From Bacilli bacterium (GTDB taxonomy: Bacteria > Bacillota_I > Bacilli_A > RFN20 > UBA1709): DNA of 64,000 nucleotides. The translations under genes and the position numbers were made by a program. The first letter of the stretch is position 1; each line of letters starts with the position of its first letter. The stretch covers positions 367,650 through 431,649 of the forward strand of contig JAFTIF010000003.1 of NCBI GenBank assembly GCA_017457045.1, read 5' to 3'. The notes below the pieces were generated by a model, which had not been told where the DNA came from, did not search any database, and worked only from the letters and a program-made list of their open reading frames with translations. Below, piece after piece: positions 8,761 through 18,236 of this stretch.

Positions 8761-9664
8761 TACTATGACTCCTTACAAGTGTAATCTCTAATATGAGATT
8801 AACCTTATATTTATCATATACTTTTTTAATTGCTTTTTCAATGATAAATAACACATCTTTACCAGTTGCATTATTAAAATTAATAATGAAGTTTGAGTGT
8901 TTGCTAGAAATCATCGCACCATTCTTTCTATACTCTTTTAAACCAACACCATTAATATATTCAAATGCCTTCAATTGTCCATTTTTAAATATTGACCCAC
9001 AATTAGGATATTCAATAGGTTGAGTTAAAGCCTTTTTTTCTTTCATAGAATTCATTTTTTCAATTATTTCTTTTTTGCTTAGATTATCTAGTTTAAAAAT
9101 AGCTCTAGTAATGATGTATTTTTCTTTATATAAAGATGAATTACGATAACTAAATCTAATGTCTTCTTTACAAATCCATTTAATATTTCCTAGCGAATCT
9201 ATTGCTTCAACATACATTAGTCTATCTGAAAAAGATTGATTATCATATGAAGCATTAAGTACTATTCCAGCACCTATTGTACCTGGTATTACACTTGCAA
9301 ATTCAAAACCCGAATATTCATTATTTTTTAAAATATTAGCAAATTTTATATTACTAATATTGGCATTCACAAGAACAAAACCATTATTAAAAACAACTTT
9401 ATCATCAAAATCTAATTTTATCACTGGCATATGAATAATCTTATCTACAAACAATGTATTTGATCCATTTCCTAGCAAATAAAAATTAATCTTATTTTTA
9501 TTGAGAAAAGATAATAAAACCTGCAAATTTTCGATACTTTTTAATTTAATAAATATTTTTGATATAGCCTTAATTTTCAAAGAATTATAAGAAACTAAGT
9601 TTACATTCGTCTGATGTTCAATCTTATTTTTTTTAAGAAATCTAATTAATCTTTTATATTTCAT
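8750..9664 (-). CDS. murB: UDP-N-acetylenolpyruvoylglucosamine reductase MurB
   Basis: 304 aa FAD enzyme that reduces UDP-GlcNAc-enolpyruvate with NADPH to UDP-MurNAc, the second committed step of peptidoglycan synthesis. FAD-binding motifs are GNGSNTLF and SVIPGTIGAGIVLNASYDN. YRNSSLY carries the conserved Tyr of type II-like MurB. PNCGSIFKN holds the proton-donor Ser. The start at 9664 overlaps the murG end by 11 bp and has GAGG nine bases upstream. Confidence 0.96.
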   Translation of the reverse strand: MKYKRLIRFLKKNKIEHQTNVNLVSYNSLKIKAISKIFIKLKSIENLQVLLSFLNKNKINFYLLGNGSNTLFVDKIIHMPVIKLDFDDKVVFNNGFVLVNANISNIKFANILKNNEYSGFEFASVIPGTIGAGIVLNASYDNQSFSDRLMYVEAIDSLGNIKWICKEDIRFSYRNSSLYKEKYIITRAIFKLDNLSKKEIIEKMNSMKEKKALTQPIEYPNCGSIFKNGQLKAFEYINGVGLKEYRKNGAMISSKHSNFIINFNNATGKDVLFIIEKAIKKVYDKYKVNLILEITLVRSHSSVK

Positions 9665-10646
9665 TTTCTATAACCTCAATAAACTTATTTAAGAAATTTT
9701 CTTTTTCAATACTTTTCCTTTTATTGATGCATTTTATTTCATTTAAATTATCATTAATAGTTTTATTGATTATTAATGAGTCTATTTCTTTTTCATTTAA
9801 TATTTGACACCCATATTTTTCTTTGAACTTAATTGCATTTTTTTCTTGATGATTATTAACTACGTAGGGACTAGGAATCACTACCACTTTACAATCAAAC
9901 ATTGAAAGTTCCGCAAGAGTTGTTGCACCAGCTCGACAAATAACTAACCTAGATTTACAATAATAATCTTTTAAATTATTTACAAAATCTTTTCTTACTA
10001 TTTTTTTATTTTTATATATAAAGTTTGAATTATTACAAACAAATAGAATTCTATATTTACCATCATAATGTTTTAAATATTCATCAAAAATCTTATTTAA
10101 AGAAGATGATCCTTGACTTCCAAACACTATTATTACATCAAAATATTCTTTGTTTTTATTACTATTTTGGTCAACTATTGGATTCCCAACAAATAAAGCA
10201 TTCTTATCAAACTTTTCATAACTAGATAACAATAAGACATTATTTTTTAGTAGTTTGTTAGCTCTTCCTAAAATTGAGTTTTGTTCATGAATAATTACCT
10301 TTATTTTTAAAATTAATCCCGCAACAGCACAGGAAAAAGAAAGACCTCCCCCAAAACCTATAATTAAATCTATTTTGTTATTAATAATGTATCGTTTAAC
10401 AGATTTTATATTATTAATTTGATTTTTTATAAATCTGAAATAATTATTTTTCAACCCCAAGTATTCTAGTTCTATGAAAGGAAATACCATGCTTTTTATA
10501 ATTTTACTATCTAACCTATTCTTTGCTACTACATAATGAATATTATTACCTTTATCTTTCAACTTTTCTGCTACCCTAAGCGATGGAAAGAAATGACCTC
10601 CACTGCCATTTCCTATGATTAAAATATTACGCTTCTTTAAATCCAT
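9654..10646 (-). CDS. murG: UDP-GlcNAc:lipid I N-acetylglucosaminyltransferase MurG
   Basis: 330 aa GT-B glycosyltransferase that adds GlcNAc to lipid I on the inner membrane face, making lipid II. The N-terminal glycine-rich loop GNGSGGHFFPSL matches the GTGGH-type membrane/acceptor motif, and IIGFGGGLSF the second G-loop. The donor-binding half has VVFGSQGSSSLN-type residues and RAGATTLAEL. The start overlaps the ftsW end by 20 bp. Some sites differ from consensus (GNGSGGH in place of GGTGGH) but the fold signature is intact. Confidence 0.94.
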   Translation of the reverse strand: MDLKKRNILIIGNGSGGHFFPSLRVAEKLKDKGNNIHYVVAKNRLDSKIIKSMVFPFIELEYLGLKNNYFRFIKNQINNIKSVKRYIINNKIDLIIGFGGGLSFSCAVAGLILKIKVIIHEQNSILGRANKLLKNNVLLLSSYEKFDKNALFVGNPIVDQNSNKNKEYFDVIIVFGSQGSSSLNKIFDEYLKHYDGKYRILFVCNNSNFIYKNKKIVRKDFVNNLKDYYCKSRLVICRAGATTLAELSMFDCKVVVIPSPYVVNNHQEKNAIKFKEKYGCQILNEKEIDSLIINKTINDNLNEIKCINKRKSIEKENFLNKFIEVIENEI

Positions 10647-11715
10647 AAATTATTCCTACCATTGATAATATTACTACTAAACTAGATCCACCATATGAAA
10701 TAAAAGGTAAAGTGATACCTGTAACAGGTAATAAACCCACTACAACGCCTAGATTCATTAATGTCTGAACTCCTATTAAAGATATGAAGCCAAATGAAAC
10801 TAAACATTGATAATCATCAACTGAATTTAATACAATTTTGAATCCAGCGTAAAAGAATGCAATGAAAAGTAAAATTAGCAAAACTGATCCAACAAAACCG
10901 AATTCTTCACAAACTATGGCAAATATAAAATCTGTTTGTGGTTCAGGTAAATAAAAATGTTTTTGAATGCTTCCATTTATTCCTATTCCAAGTAATCCAC
11001 CTGGTCCTATCGCATATAATGATTGAATAGTTTGAAACCCACTTCCTAAAGGATCACTAAAAGGGTCTATAAATGCCATAATTCGAGAAAGTCTATAAGG
11101 CGCACTAATAATTAATGCACCTAATCCCATAATTCCTACAATCCCTAATTTAACATAGTTTGATATTTTATTACGAGAAACTAAAGTCATTAGAATTATA
11201 CTTAGAACAATTACAACTCCACTACCAAAATCTGGTTGTATCATAATAAGTAAAAAACCTAAAAGACCAGGAATAAGTATAGGAATAATTCCTTTTTTAA
11301 AATCTTTTGTTTTAATGTAATTTAAGTCTAATTTATCTGCAACGTAAAGTATTATTGCTATTTTAAATAATTCTGCTGGTTGAATAGCAAAACTTCCAAT
11401 TCCAAACCAACTTCTGGAACCATTTCTTTCAACACCAATGCCAGGAATTATTACTAAAATCAATAAGATAAAAATTGCAATTAATATTTTTTTTGTGTGT
11501 TTTCTTAATTTCAATGTATCTATTTTTGAAAAAACAAACATCATGATAAAACCAACTACCATAAAAAGAAGCTGCCGTTTAGTAAAATAAAACTTATCTC
11601 CATATTTAAATTCAGCCCAGATTAAAGAAGCACTGTTAACCATATAAAAACCAAATAACGTTAATGCTATAGCGCAAAAAACAAATACTTTATAATAATC
11701 AATTTTATATTTCAT
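10627..11715 (-). CDS. ftsW: SEDS-family glycosyltransferase FtsW/SpoVE
   Basis: 362 aa, about ten membrane helices. SEDS proteins polymerise lipid II glycan strands with a partner class B PBP. Family motifs are WFGIGSFAIQPAELFK, PDFGSGVV with the catalytic-type Asp, and LPVTGITLPFISYGGSSL near the end. This position, between murD and murG, is occupied by spoVE in Bacillus. As the only SEDS gene here, next to a SpoVD-type PBP, it could serve vegetative division, cortex synthesis or both. AGGA lies nine bases before the ATG. Confidence 0.94.
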   Translation of the reverse strand: MKYKIDYYKVFVFCAIALTLFGFYMVNSASLIWAEFKYGDKFYFTKRQLLFMVVGFIMMFVFSKIDTLKLRKHTKKILIAIFILLILVIIPGIGVERNGSRSWFGIGSFAIQPAELFKIAIILYVADKLDLNYIKTKDFKKGIIPILIPGLLGFLLIMIQPDFGSGVVIVLSIILMTLVSRNKISNYVKLGIVGIMGLGALIISAPYRLSRIMAFIDPFSDPLGSGFQTIQSLYAIGPGGLLGIGINGSIQKHFYLPEPQTDFIFAIVCEEFGFVGSVLLILLFIAFFYAGFKIVLNSVDDYQCLVSFGFISLIGVQTLMNLGVVVGLLPVTGITLPFISYGGSSLVVILSMVGIIYGFKEA

Positions 11716-11762
11716 CTCATCATTCCTAATTAAAAATATGAATTAAGATAGATAAAAATGAT

Positions 11763-11795
11763 AAAAAAAAGATTATCACGATGGATAACCTTAAA
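11763..11795 (-). terminator. Intrinsic terminator between the CBM20 gene and ftsW
   Basis: On the minus strand, GGTTATC and GATAATC pair around a short loop, followed by eight Us. It overlaps the stop region of the CBM20 gene and isolates that gene from the ftsW operon downstream. Confidence 0.75.
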
Positions 11796-12099
11796 TGTGT
11801 TCAATTGTTAGATTTAATTTTAAGCCTTTTGTAGGAACAAAAATTCTGTTACAGATTTCTTCATTCCAAATTCCTTTTTCTACAGCTTTCCAATCCTTAT
11901 AAGAGATAAACTTAAATTCAACTGCTTCGTTTTCTTCAAATAATTTATTTATAACAAATGCGTTTAATTCGTTATTGTATTTCATTTTAGATGCTTTATT
12001 TGTGTCCCAAGCGCCGATGTTTTTAGTTGAACCAATCAAGTATAATTCTTCACAAGGTCTATTTGGTCTAACATTAAATGTAACTCTTACTTTTGCCAT
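11791..12099 (-). CDS. Stand-alone CBM20 starch-binding domain protein
   Basis: 102 aa from the ATG at 12097-12099, which has GGAGGCGG as ribosome site; the longer in-frame start at 12135 is poor. The whole protein is one carbohydrate-binding module of family 20: RVTFNVR, LYLIGSTKNIGAWDTNKASKM and FKFISYKDWKAVEKGIWNEEICNR carry the Trp residues expected for alpha-glucan binding. There is no signal peptide and no catalytic domain, so it probably acts in the cytoplasm, perhaps on glycogen made or broken by the glgP/glgB/pullulanase set near 47-55 kb. It is oddly placed inside the dcw cluster, ended by its own terminator. Confidence 0.8.
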   Translation of the reverse strand: MAKVRVTFNVRPNRPCEELYLIGSTKNIGAWDTNKASKMKYNNELNAFVINKLFEENEAVEFKFISYKDWKAVEKGIWNEEICNRIFVPTKGLKLNLTIEHI

Positions 12100-12208
12100 T
12101 GATACCGCCTCCTTAAAACCATTAGAGTTTATCATTTTTGTATATAAAATACAAGATGTTTTTCAATTATTTATAAATTTGTTATATAATATATTTGGTG
12201 ATAAACTT

Positions 12209-12688
12209 ATGAAATATATTTTAAACGAAATTGAACTACATCCTTCTCTTAATGAGCAAGATTTAGTCAAACTTATATATCAAAGAACATATGGTCCAAA
12301 ACACATATTGTTTGATATAGATAAAAGCAAAAAATATTTAATAGAAGAAGTAAAAAACCTTCCTTTTGAAAAATATGGAACCTTCGAAATAAGCAATGAT
12401 TTATTGCGTGTAGATTTACATGAAGTAAATGACATCGAAGACTTTTTTGATTGTTTATTAACTACTGGAAAATCCATTATCGGAACCAAAGAAGAATATG
12501 AACAAGAAATCGAATTATTAATCGATTGTATAAAAACAAATAATCTTAATTTTGATATTGATTTAATAAAACAACTCGCAAGCCATAATGCTCCTGTGCA
12601 TCATTCTTACGAGTATAATAAAAACTATTTACCACATTATCGAATTATTAGAAAAGATTTATATATGCATCTATCTAGAAAGGATTAA
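12209..12688 (+). CDS. Conserved protein of unknown function inserted in the dcw cluster
   Basis: 159 aa from the ATG at 12209, with GGTGAT seven bases upstream. It is soluble and mildly acidic with no signal peptide. The LIYQRTYGPKHILFDIDKSKKYLIEEV segment resembles a widespread uncharacterised Firmicute family that I cannot name. A C-terminal HNAPVHHSYEYNKNY segment is His/Tyr-rich and could bind metal or phosphate, which is speculation. It is the only rightward gene in the first 20 kb and overlaps the murD 3' end tail-to-tail by 18 bp, so it separates murD from ftsW. Confidence 0.7.
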   Translation: MKYILNEIELHPSLNEQDLVKLIYQRTYGPKHILFDIDKSKKYLIEEVKNLPFEKYGTFEISNDLLRVDLHEVNDIEDFFDCLLTTGKSIIGTKEEYEQEIELLIDCIKTNNLNFDIDLIKQLASHNAPVHHSYEYNKNYLPHYRIIRKDLYMHLSRKD

Positions 12689-13882
12689 ATCTTCAAAAGC
12701 TTTAGATCTTTCTATATAATCTTTAAATTGATCAAAACTAGTACATCCAGGAGAAAATATGATTATTTCTCCTTTTTTTGCATTTATTTTGTTATACGCC
12801 TCTTTAAAATCATTAAAGATTTGTGCATTTAAGCTTTTTTGTATTTCATATTTTGCTTCTCCATATGCATAAAATTGCACATTTTTATATTTTGAAAGAA
12901 TGTTAAAATCTAATCCTTTGTTTCTACCGCCTAAAATCATATGAATGTTTCGCTTGTTGAAAGATTTAATTGCTGCTTCACAACTAAATGGTGTTGTTGA
13001 TTTCCCATCATTATAGATTAAGACTCCATCTATAGTTTTTATATATTCTAATCGATATTTTACACCTACAATATGGTTAATTTCTTTAACTACCTCTTCA
13101 ATTGACAAGTTCAATAACTCACAAATATATATTACAAATAACAAGTTAGTTTTATTATGAGTTCCAACTAAATAGTTGTTATTTATTGTACCTATGAATG
13201 AATCATCAAAATAAATATCATTATTTTTAAAATAATACCCTTTATTCTTCTTTGAAGAAACATATGAAACATTATTACCCTTGATCTTTTTCAATATTTT
13301 ATCATCTTTATTTAAAAGGATATTTTCTGAATTATTTAAAATATTTAATTTAGATTTTATATATTCATCATAATTCGCTACCTTATCTAAATGGTTCTCA
13401 CTTATATTTGTAATAATTGATATAAAAGGTTTTAATGAATACGTATTTTCAAGTTGAAAATTTGATAATTCTAAAAGAATAATAGTATCCTCTTTAATTT
13501 TATCTATACAAGACGAAAATGGTACACCATTATTCCCAACAAATAATACATCATTATAATACTTTTTTAATATTTGATATGCGTAACTTAATGTTGATGT
13601 TTTTCCATTTGATCCTGTTAGACAGATTAATTTTCCTTTTTTTAAAATTCTATATGTAAATTCAATTTCAGATATTACTTCAATATTTTTATCTTTGGCA
13701 ATCATTAGCAAAGGATGTGCTGCACTTATACCAGGACTTCTTATTATTAAATTAATATTATCTAAAATAACTTCATTTATCTCATCCTTAAATCCATCAA
13801 ATATTTTATAAGAAATATTATTTTTTAATAAATATTTTTCAACACTTTTATTACTAATACCATATCCTAATAAAAGAATCAT
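12671..13882 (-). CDS. murD: UDP-MurNAc-L-Ala:D-Glu ligase MurD
   Basis: 403 aa from the ATG at 13880-13882, whose ribosome site GAGGTGA precedes it and whose first base pairs overlap the mraY stop as TAATG. A longer reading to 13957 runs inside mraY. MurD adds D-Glu to UDP-MurNAc-L-Ala with ATP. The N-terminal Rossmann motif is LLGYGISNKSVEKYL, the P-loop is TGSNGKTST, and central residues NISENHLDK plus C-terminal IYNDGKSTTPFS follow the Mur ligase pattern. It is slightly shorter than usual (~450 aa) but complete by motif. Confidence 0.94.
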   Translation of the reverse strand: MILLLGYGISNKSVEKYLLKNNISYKIFDGFKDEINEVILDNINLIIRSPGISAAHPLLMIAKDKNIEVISEIEFTYRILKKGKLICLTGSNGKTSTLSYAYQILKKYYNDVLFVGNNGVPFSSCIDKIKEDTIILLELSNFQLENTYSLKPFISIITNISENHLDKVANYDEYIKSKLNILNNSENILLNKDDKILKKIKGNNVSYVSSKKNKGYYFKNNDIYFDDSFIGTINNNYLVGTHNKTNLLFVIYICELLNLSIEEVVKEINHIVGVKYRLEYIKTIDGVLIYNDGKSTTPFSCEAAIKSFNKRNIHMILGGRNKGLDFNILSKYKNVQFYAYGEAKYEIQKSLNAQIFNDFKEAYNKINAKKGEIIIFSPGCTSFDQFKDYIERSKAFEDLILSR

Positions 13883-14859
13883 TAAATCACCTCTATAATT
13901 ACACAAATAATTGAACAAACAAGGCCATATATCCAACACATCATGACAATCTTCCATTCAGGTTGTCCTTTTTTTTCTAAATGATGATGAAAAGGAGCCA
14001 TTAAAAATATTCTTTTTTTAGTTTTTTTATAATAAAGAACCTGAATAATAACACTCAATGCCTCAAAAATAAAAAACGAACAAGAAATTAATAAAATTAA
14101 ATACTCTTTCAAAATAATGCCACAAAAAGAAATTAACGCTCCTAAAGCTAATGAACCACAATCACCCATAAATATTTTCGCAGGATGCATATTAAAGATT
14201 AAAAATGCTACAAGTGATCCTAATGTTGATATCAAAATTATAGCTATTCCTAATTGTTGTTTATTTATTGAAACAACAATAAAAGGCAATATAGCACTCA
14301 TCATCATTCCACTTGCTAATCCGTCTAATCCATCGCTAAGATTAACTGAATTTGATATCCCAACTACTAAAAGAATAATAAGGACTAGTAATCCAAAGCC
14401 AATCGGCAATATGAATTTAAATAGATTAATTTCTATATATGTATATTTATTTATATATATGCTAATTAAAGGAATAACCATAAATACTGCTATTGCTTCG
14501 AATAATAAGCGATATTTACCTTTTAATCCTTCATAATTGTTAAATTTTATTTTTAAATAATCATCGATAAAACCTATTATAAAATAAACTAGATAAACAA
14601 ATAACAGGGCTATAAAATGCGAATCTTTCAAATTATTAATATTGAATAAAAAGGAAATAATTACTGAAGATAAAACAATTGCGATTCCTCCCATTGTGGG
14701 TGTACCATCTTTTTTTAAATGAGATTTTAAAGCAAAGTCTCTTTCTACTTGTCCTCTTGTTTTTCTTTTTAATAGAAGTTTAATGAAAATAATACATAAA
14801 AATAGACTTACAAAAAACGCACCAATTAAATAAAAGAATCTTCTGAGTTCAATAGGCAT
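13882..14859 (-). CDS. mraY: Phospho-MurNAc-pentapeptide transferase MraY
   Basis: 325 aa, about ten membrane helices. It moves phospho-MurNAc-pentapeptide onto undecaprenyl phosphate to give lipid I. Conserved motifs: TMGGIAIV, IGFIDDYLK with the Asp pair, SVNLSDGLDGLASG, NMHPAKIFMGDCGSLALG, and PFHHHLEKKG near the end. The ATG at 14859 has GAGGTGA eight bases upstream and lies inside the murE 3' end, a 34-bp overlap. It is translationally coupled with murE and murD. Confidence 0.97.
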   Translation of the reverse strand: MPIELRRFFYLIGAFFVSLFLCIIFIKLLLKRKTRGQVERDFALKSHLKKDGTPTMGGIAIVLSSVIISFLFNINNLKDSHFIALLFVYLVYFIIGFIDDYLKIKFNNYEGLKGKYRLLFEAIAVFMVIPLISIYINKYTYIEINLFKFILPIGFGLLVLIILLVVGISNSVNLSDGLDGLASGMMMSAILPFIVVSINKQQLGIAIILISTLGSLVAFLIFNMHPAKIFMGDCGSLALGALISFCGIILKEYLILLISCSFFIFEALSVIIQVLYYKKTKKRIFLMAPFHHHLEKKGQPEWKIVMMCWIYGLVCSIICVIIEVI

Positions 14860-16253
14860 CTATTAATCACCTCATTATCACTATATGGAATTTTAATATC
14901 ATTTATTATTTGATATTGCTCATTTCCTTTACCTAAAAGTAAGATAGTGTCAAATTCATTTGAATATTTAAATGCATCTTTTATCGCATCTTCCCTAGAT
15001 AAGAAAACATTTATTTTATATGACATTTTATTTTTGACGATATCATCAATTATTTTTTTAGGTTCTTCATATCTAGGATTATCGCTTGTTACATAAATCT
15101 TGTCACAATACTTTGAACAAACATCCAGCATTTTAGGCCTTTTAGTCTTATCTCTATCTCCACCTGCGCCAAATATAACAATCATTTTTCTTTTATTTAA
15201 AGGTTTAACAAACGATAATACTTTTTCAATTGAATCAGGCGAATGTGCAAAATCAATATATATAAATCTATTATTAATTTCGATTTTCTGCATTCTTCCA
15301 TCTATACTTTTAACTTTTAAAAAGCAATCTTTTATTTGAGAATACTTTAACCCTATTTTTAATAAGCATAAATATGCCAAAGCTAAATTATATACATTAA
15401 ATTGGCATGTTAAAGATGATTCAAAATAGTTTTTCTGAATGAAAAAATAACTTTTGTTATTGGTTAACCTTATATTTTCTATTCTTTGTGTTCCTTTATT
15501 AATACCAAATCCTATTGAGTTGAAACCTGCAAAACTAAACTTTTCTCCAAACCATTCATCATCCGCGTTATAGATTATTGTTCCATCTTTTTTTAAATAA
15601 TCTACTAATTTATATTTTGATTTTGCATAATTTTCTATTGTTTTATGAAAATCTAAATGATCATGACTTATATTTGTAAAACCAATTATATCGAATTTAA
15701 TATTTTTTATTCTTTCTTGTGCGATTGCATGACTTGAAACTTCCATGATGATAGTATCAATATTTCTTTGCTTAGATTCATAAAAAATTTCATAAATTTC
15801 TAATAGATTAGGAGTTGTATTGTTAGTTTCATGATGTTCATTATTATAAAAAACACCGTTTGTACCTATTAATGATGCATTAATATTTTTATTTAGTAAT
15901 GATTTATGAATTAAAGATGTAGTTGTTGTTTTCCCATTAGTTCCTGTTATTCCTATTACTTTAAACTTATCAAAATCTAATTCGTAAATAAACTTTCCAA
16001 GTTCTGAAATTTTTTCTTTAAGATTTTCTACTTTATAAATATTTTCTCCTTCTATTTCCTCGTTAAATACTGCTATCGCGCCATTTTCAAATGCATTTTT
16101 TATATATTTGCTTCCCTTATTATGTAATCCATTTAAAGCAACAAATATAAATCCGTTTCTTACTTTTCTTGAATCACTACTTATTCCTGATACTTCATTT
16201 TCATTATTACTATCAATATTTAATAATTTTAAAACTTCTTTTAACGTTTTCAT
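14826..16253 (-). CDS. murE: UDP-MurNAc-tripeptide synthetase MurE (meso-DAP type by motif)
   Basis: 475 aa ATP ligase that adds the third residue to the stem peptide. Motifs: SGISSDSRKVRNGFIFVAL near the start, P-loop ITGTNGKTTT, the TNISHDHLDFH region, and IDFAHSPDSIEKVL. The substrate-selecting motif is DNPRYE, the signature of enzymes that take meso-diaminopimelate, whereas L-Lys enzymes differ at the last two residues. The cell wall is therefore probably DAP-type. It sits between the SpoVD-like PBP and mraY as in Bacillus. Confidence 0.95.
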   Translation of the reverse strand: MKTLKEVLKLLNIDSNNENEVSGISSDSRKVRNGFIFVALNGLHNKGSKYIKNAFENGAIAVFNEEIEGENIYKVENLKEKISELGKFIYELDFDKFKVIGITGTNGKTTTTSLIHKSLLNKNINASLIGTNGVFYNNEHHETNNTTPNLLEIYEIFYESKQRNIDTIIMEVSSHAIAQERIKNIKFDIIGFTNISHDHLDFHKTIENYAKSKYKLVDYLKKDGTIIYNADDEWFGEKFSFAGFNSIGFGINKGTQRIENIRLTNNKSYFFIQKNYFESSLTCQFNVYNLALAYLCLLKIGLKYSQIKDCFLKVKSIDGRMQKIEINNRFIYIDFAHSPDSIEKVLSFVKPLNKRKMIVIFGAGGDRDKTKRPKMLDVCSKYCDKIYVTSDNPRYEEPKKIIDDIVKNKMSYKINVFLSREDAIKDAFKYSNEFDTILLLGKGNEQYQIINDIKIPYSDNEVINRCLLNSEDSFI

Positions 16254-16266
16254 TATTTTCCCTCAA

Positions 16267-18168
16267 TTATTTTAAAATTAATACTATAGTGTTTCCTTGA
16301 TTCATAATCGTATCTTTTTTTGGTATTTGATCAATAATCTCATTACCATCACCAATAAATTCAAATTTAAAATAATGAGATTTAGCTTCTTTTTTACTTA
16401 ATCCTATATAATTATCAACTTTATATGATTTTGTATCTAGCCATGTATATTCTCTTTCTATACCATCATTATTTGGTAAGATATTTAAAATCTTTAATGA
16501 ATCATATAATACATTTCTTACTATTGGAGCCGCGACCGTACCACCATATTGAATAGTCGATTTTGGTTTTTCGATGGCAATATAGACAACTATTTGAGGA
16601 TCATTCATTGGAGCAGCTCCTATAAAAGATAGAATATATTCACTAGGTAAATATACGCCATTTTCTGCTATCTGAGCAGATCCAGTTTTTCCTCCTACTC
16701 GATACCCATCAATATAAGCATTTCTTCCAGATCCTTTTGAAACCACACTTTCTAAAGCAATTCGCATTAAATCTGAAGTTTTCTTACTTATTACTTGTCT
16801 TTTTACACTCGGAGCTCTAGATAGTATTACATCATCAGTAGAACTATGAATAACTTCCTTTACAATATATGGTTGATATAAGTAACCTCCATTAATAATG
16901 CTAGAAAAAGCTGTTACCATTTGAATTGGAGTAACAGAAATTCCTTGTCCAAAGCTAGATGTTGCATTTTCTAATTCATGATAATTATCTTTCGAAAAGA
17001 AAATACCTTTAGCTTCTCCTTCAATATCAACATTAGTCTTTGAATTAAATCCAAAATCTAAAATATAATCATATAATGTATCTGCACCCAATCTTCTTGA
17101 AATTTCTACAAATCCAGGGTTTGAAGAGTTTTCTAAAACTTCTAAAAATGTTTGTAAACCATGTCCTCCTTTTTTCCATGACTTAATAGTTCTTCCGCCA
17201 ACTATTTCATACCCTCGATCATAATAAGTGTCTTTATACATATCAAACTTATTCTCTTCAAGTCCTGCTGCGAAACTAAAAACCTTAAATGTAGATCCAG
17301 GTTCATAACATTTCCAAACAGCAAGATTTCGATTATATATTTCTTGATCATATTCTTTATAGTTATTCGGATTATATGTTGGTCTATTAGAAATAGCCAA
17401 TATCTCTCCACTATTTGGATCCATTGCTATTCCTAATATTGATTCAGGATTATATTTTAAATACGCATTTTCTAATTCTCTTTCTAAAGAATTTTGAATA
17501 TCCATATTTATAGTTAAGCCAATTGACATTCCACTTACAGGTGCATTAATTGTACTTTGATAATTACTAAATAATCCACCTTTCGCATCCATTTTATAGT
17601 TCAAACTACCATTTTTCCCTTTTAAAATCGTGTCATAATATGCTTCAATTCCTGCTAATCCTTGATTATCTATACCACAAAAACCCAAAGATTGAGAAAG
17701 AGATGTCTCATAAGGATAATATCTTTTTGAATCTTGAATTAAATATACGCCTTTATAATTTAATGATTTTATCTTATTTGCTTGTTCATCATTAATTTGT
17801 CTTCCCTCCGGCTGAAGCCTTACGATTGACGCTTTTTTTGATATTTTATTTAAAACATTTGTATATGAAGTATTTAAAATATTGCTTAGATTTTTAGCAA
17901 CTTCTTCTTTATTTTTTATTTGATATGGTATTACTGCGACACTAGTAACTGGAACATTAATTGCTATTTTGTTTCCATTTCTATCATAAATTAAACCTCT
18001 GGATGCTTCGATAGGGAAACTTCTTTCCCATAGATTAGTTGCTAGAGATTTTAAGTATTCATGTGACATAATCATTGAATATGAAAGTTTAATAATAATA
18101 GATAAAAAAAGAGCAAAACAAATACCACGGATAATTTTGATTTTTTTTATAAGTTCAAAGTGTATCAT
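16267..18168 (-). CDS. spoVD: Class B penicillin-binding protein, SpoVD/FtsI type, with one PASTA domain
   Basis: 633 aa from the ATG at 18166-18168 after GGTGA. One N-terminal membrane helix; a dimerisation/pedestal domain starting at SRGLIYDRNGNKIAINVPV; a transpeptidase domain with SxxK in PGSTFKVFSFA, SxN in SSNPGFV and KTGSAQ; then one C-terminal PASTA domain of about 60 residues. It crosslinks septal or cortex peptidoglycan together with FtsW. SpoVD carries one PASTA repeat and lies before murE; vegetative PBP2b normally lies upstream of it, but only one PBP gene is here, so this may do both jobs. Confidence 0.92.
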   Translation of the reverse strand: MIHFELIKKIKIIRGICFALFLSIIIKLSYSMIMSHEYLKSLATNLWERSFPIEASRGLIYDRNGNKIAINVPVTSVAVIPYQIKNKEEVAKNLSNILNTSYTNVLNKISKKASIVRLQPEGRQINDEQANKIKSLNYKGVYLIQDSKRYYPYETSLSQSLGFCGIDNQGLAGIEAYYDTILKGKNGSLNYKMDAKGGLFSNYQSTINAPVSGMSIGLTINMDIQNSLERELENAYLKYNPESILGIAMDPNSGEILAISNRPTYNPNNYKEYDQEIYNRNLAVWKCYEPGSTFKVFSFAAGLEENKFDMYKDTYYDRGYEIVGGRTIKSWKKGGHGLQTFLEVLENSSNPGFVEISRRLGADTLYDYILDFGFNSKTNVDIEGEAKGIFFSKDNYHELENATSSFGQGISVTPIQMVTAFSSIINGGYLYQPYIVKEVIHSSTDDVILSRAPSVKRQVISKKTSDLMRIALESVVSKGSGRNAYIDGYRVGGKTGSAQIAENGVYLPSEYILSFIGAAPMNDPQIVVYIAIEKPKSTIQYGGTVAAPIVRNVLYDSLKILNILPNNDGIEREYTWLDTKSYKVDNYIGLSKKEAKSHYFKFEFIGDGNEIIDQIPKKDTIMNQGNTIVLILK

Positions 18169-18210
18169 GTAATCACCATTAAAAGATATGAAAAAGAATA
18201 TAAAAAAATA

Positions 18211-18236
18211 CAAAAAAAAAGAACACTTTCGTGTCC
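18211..18236 (-). terminator. Intrinsic terminator between ftsL and spoVD
   Basis: GGACAC and GTGTTC pair around a GAAA tetraloop, followed by nine Us on the minus strand. It starts right at the ftsL stop codon, so the mraZ-rsmH-ftsL transcript should end before spoVD. Confidence 0.82.

Noticed and set aside
11975..12208. N-terminal extension of the plus-strand gene at 12209
   Set aside because: It would run antisense through the CBM20 gene; the ATG at 12209 has its own GGTGAT ribosome site.
18169..18236. A sigma-E-type promoter upstream of spoVD
   Set aside because: TTATATT and CATATCTT are present, but only 6 bp apart; sigma-E promoters need about 14 bp.
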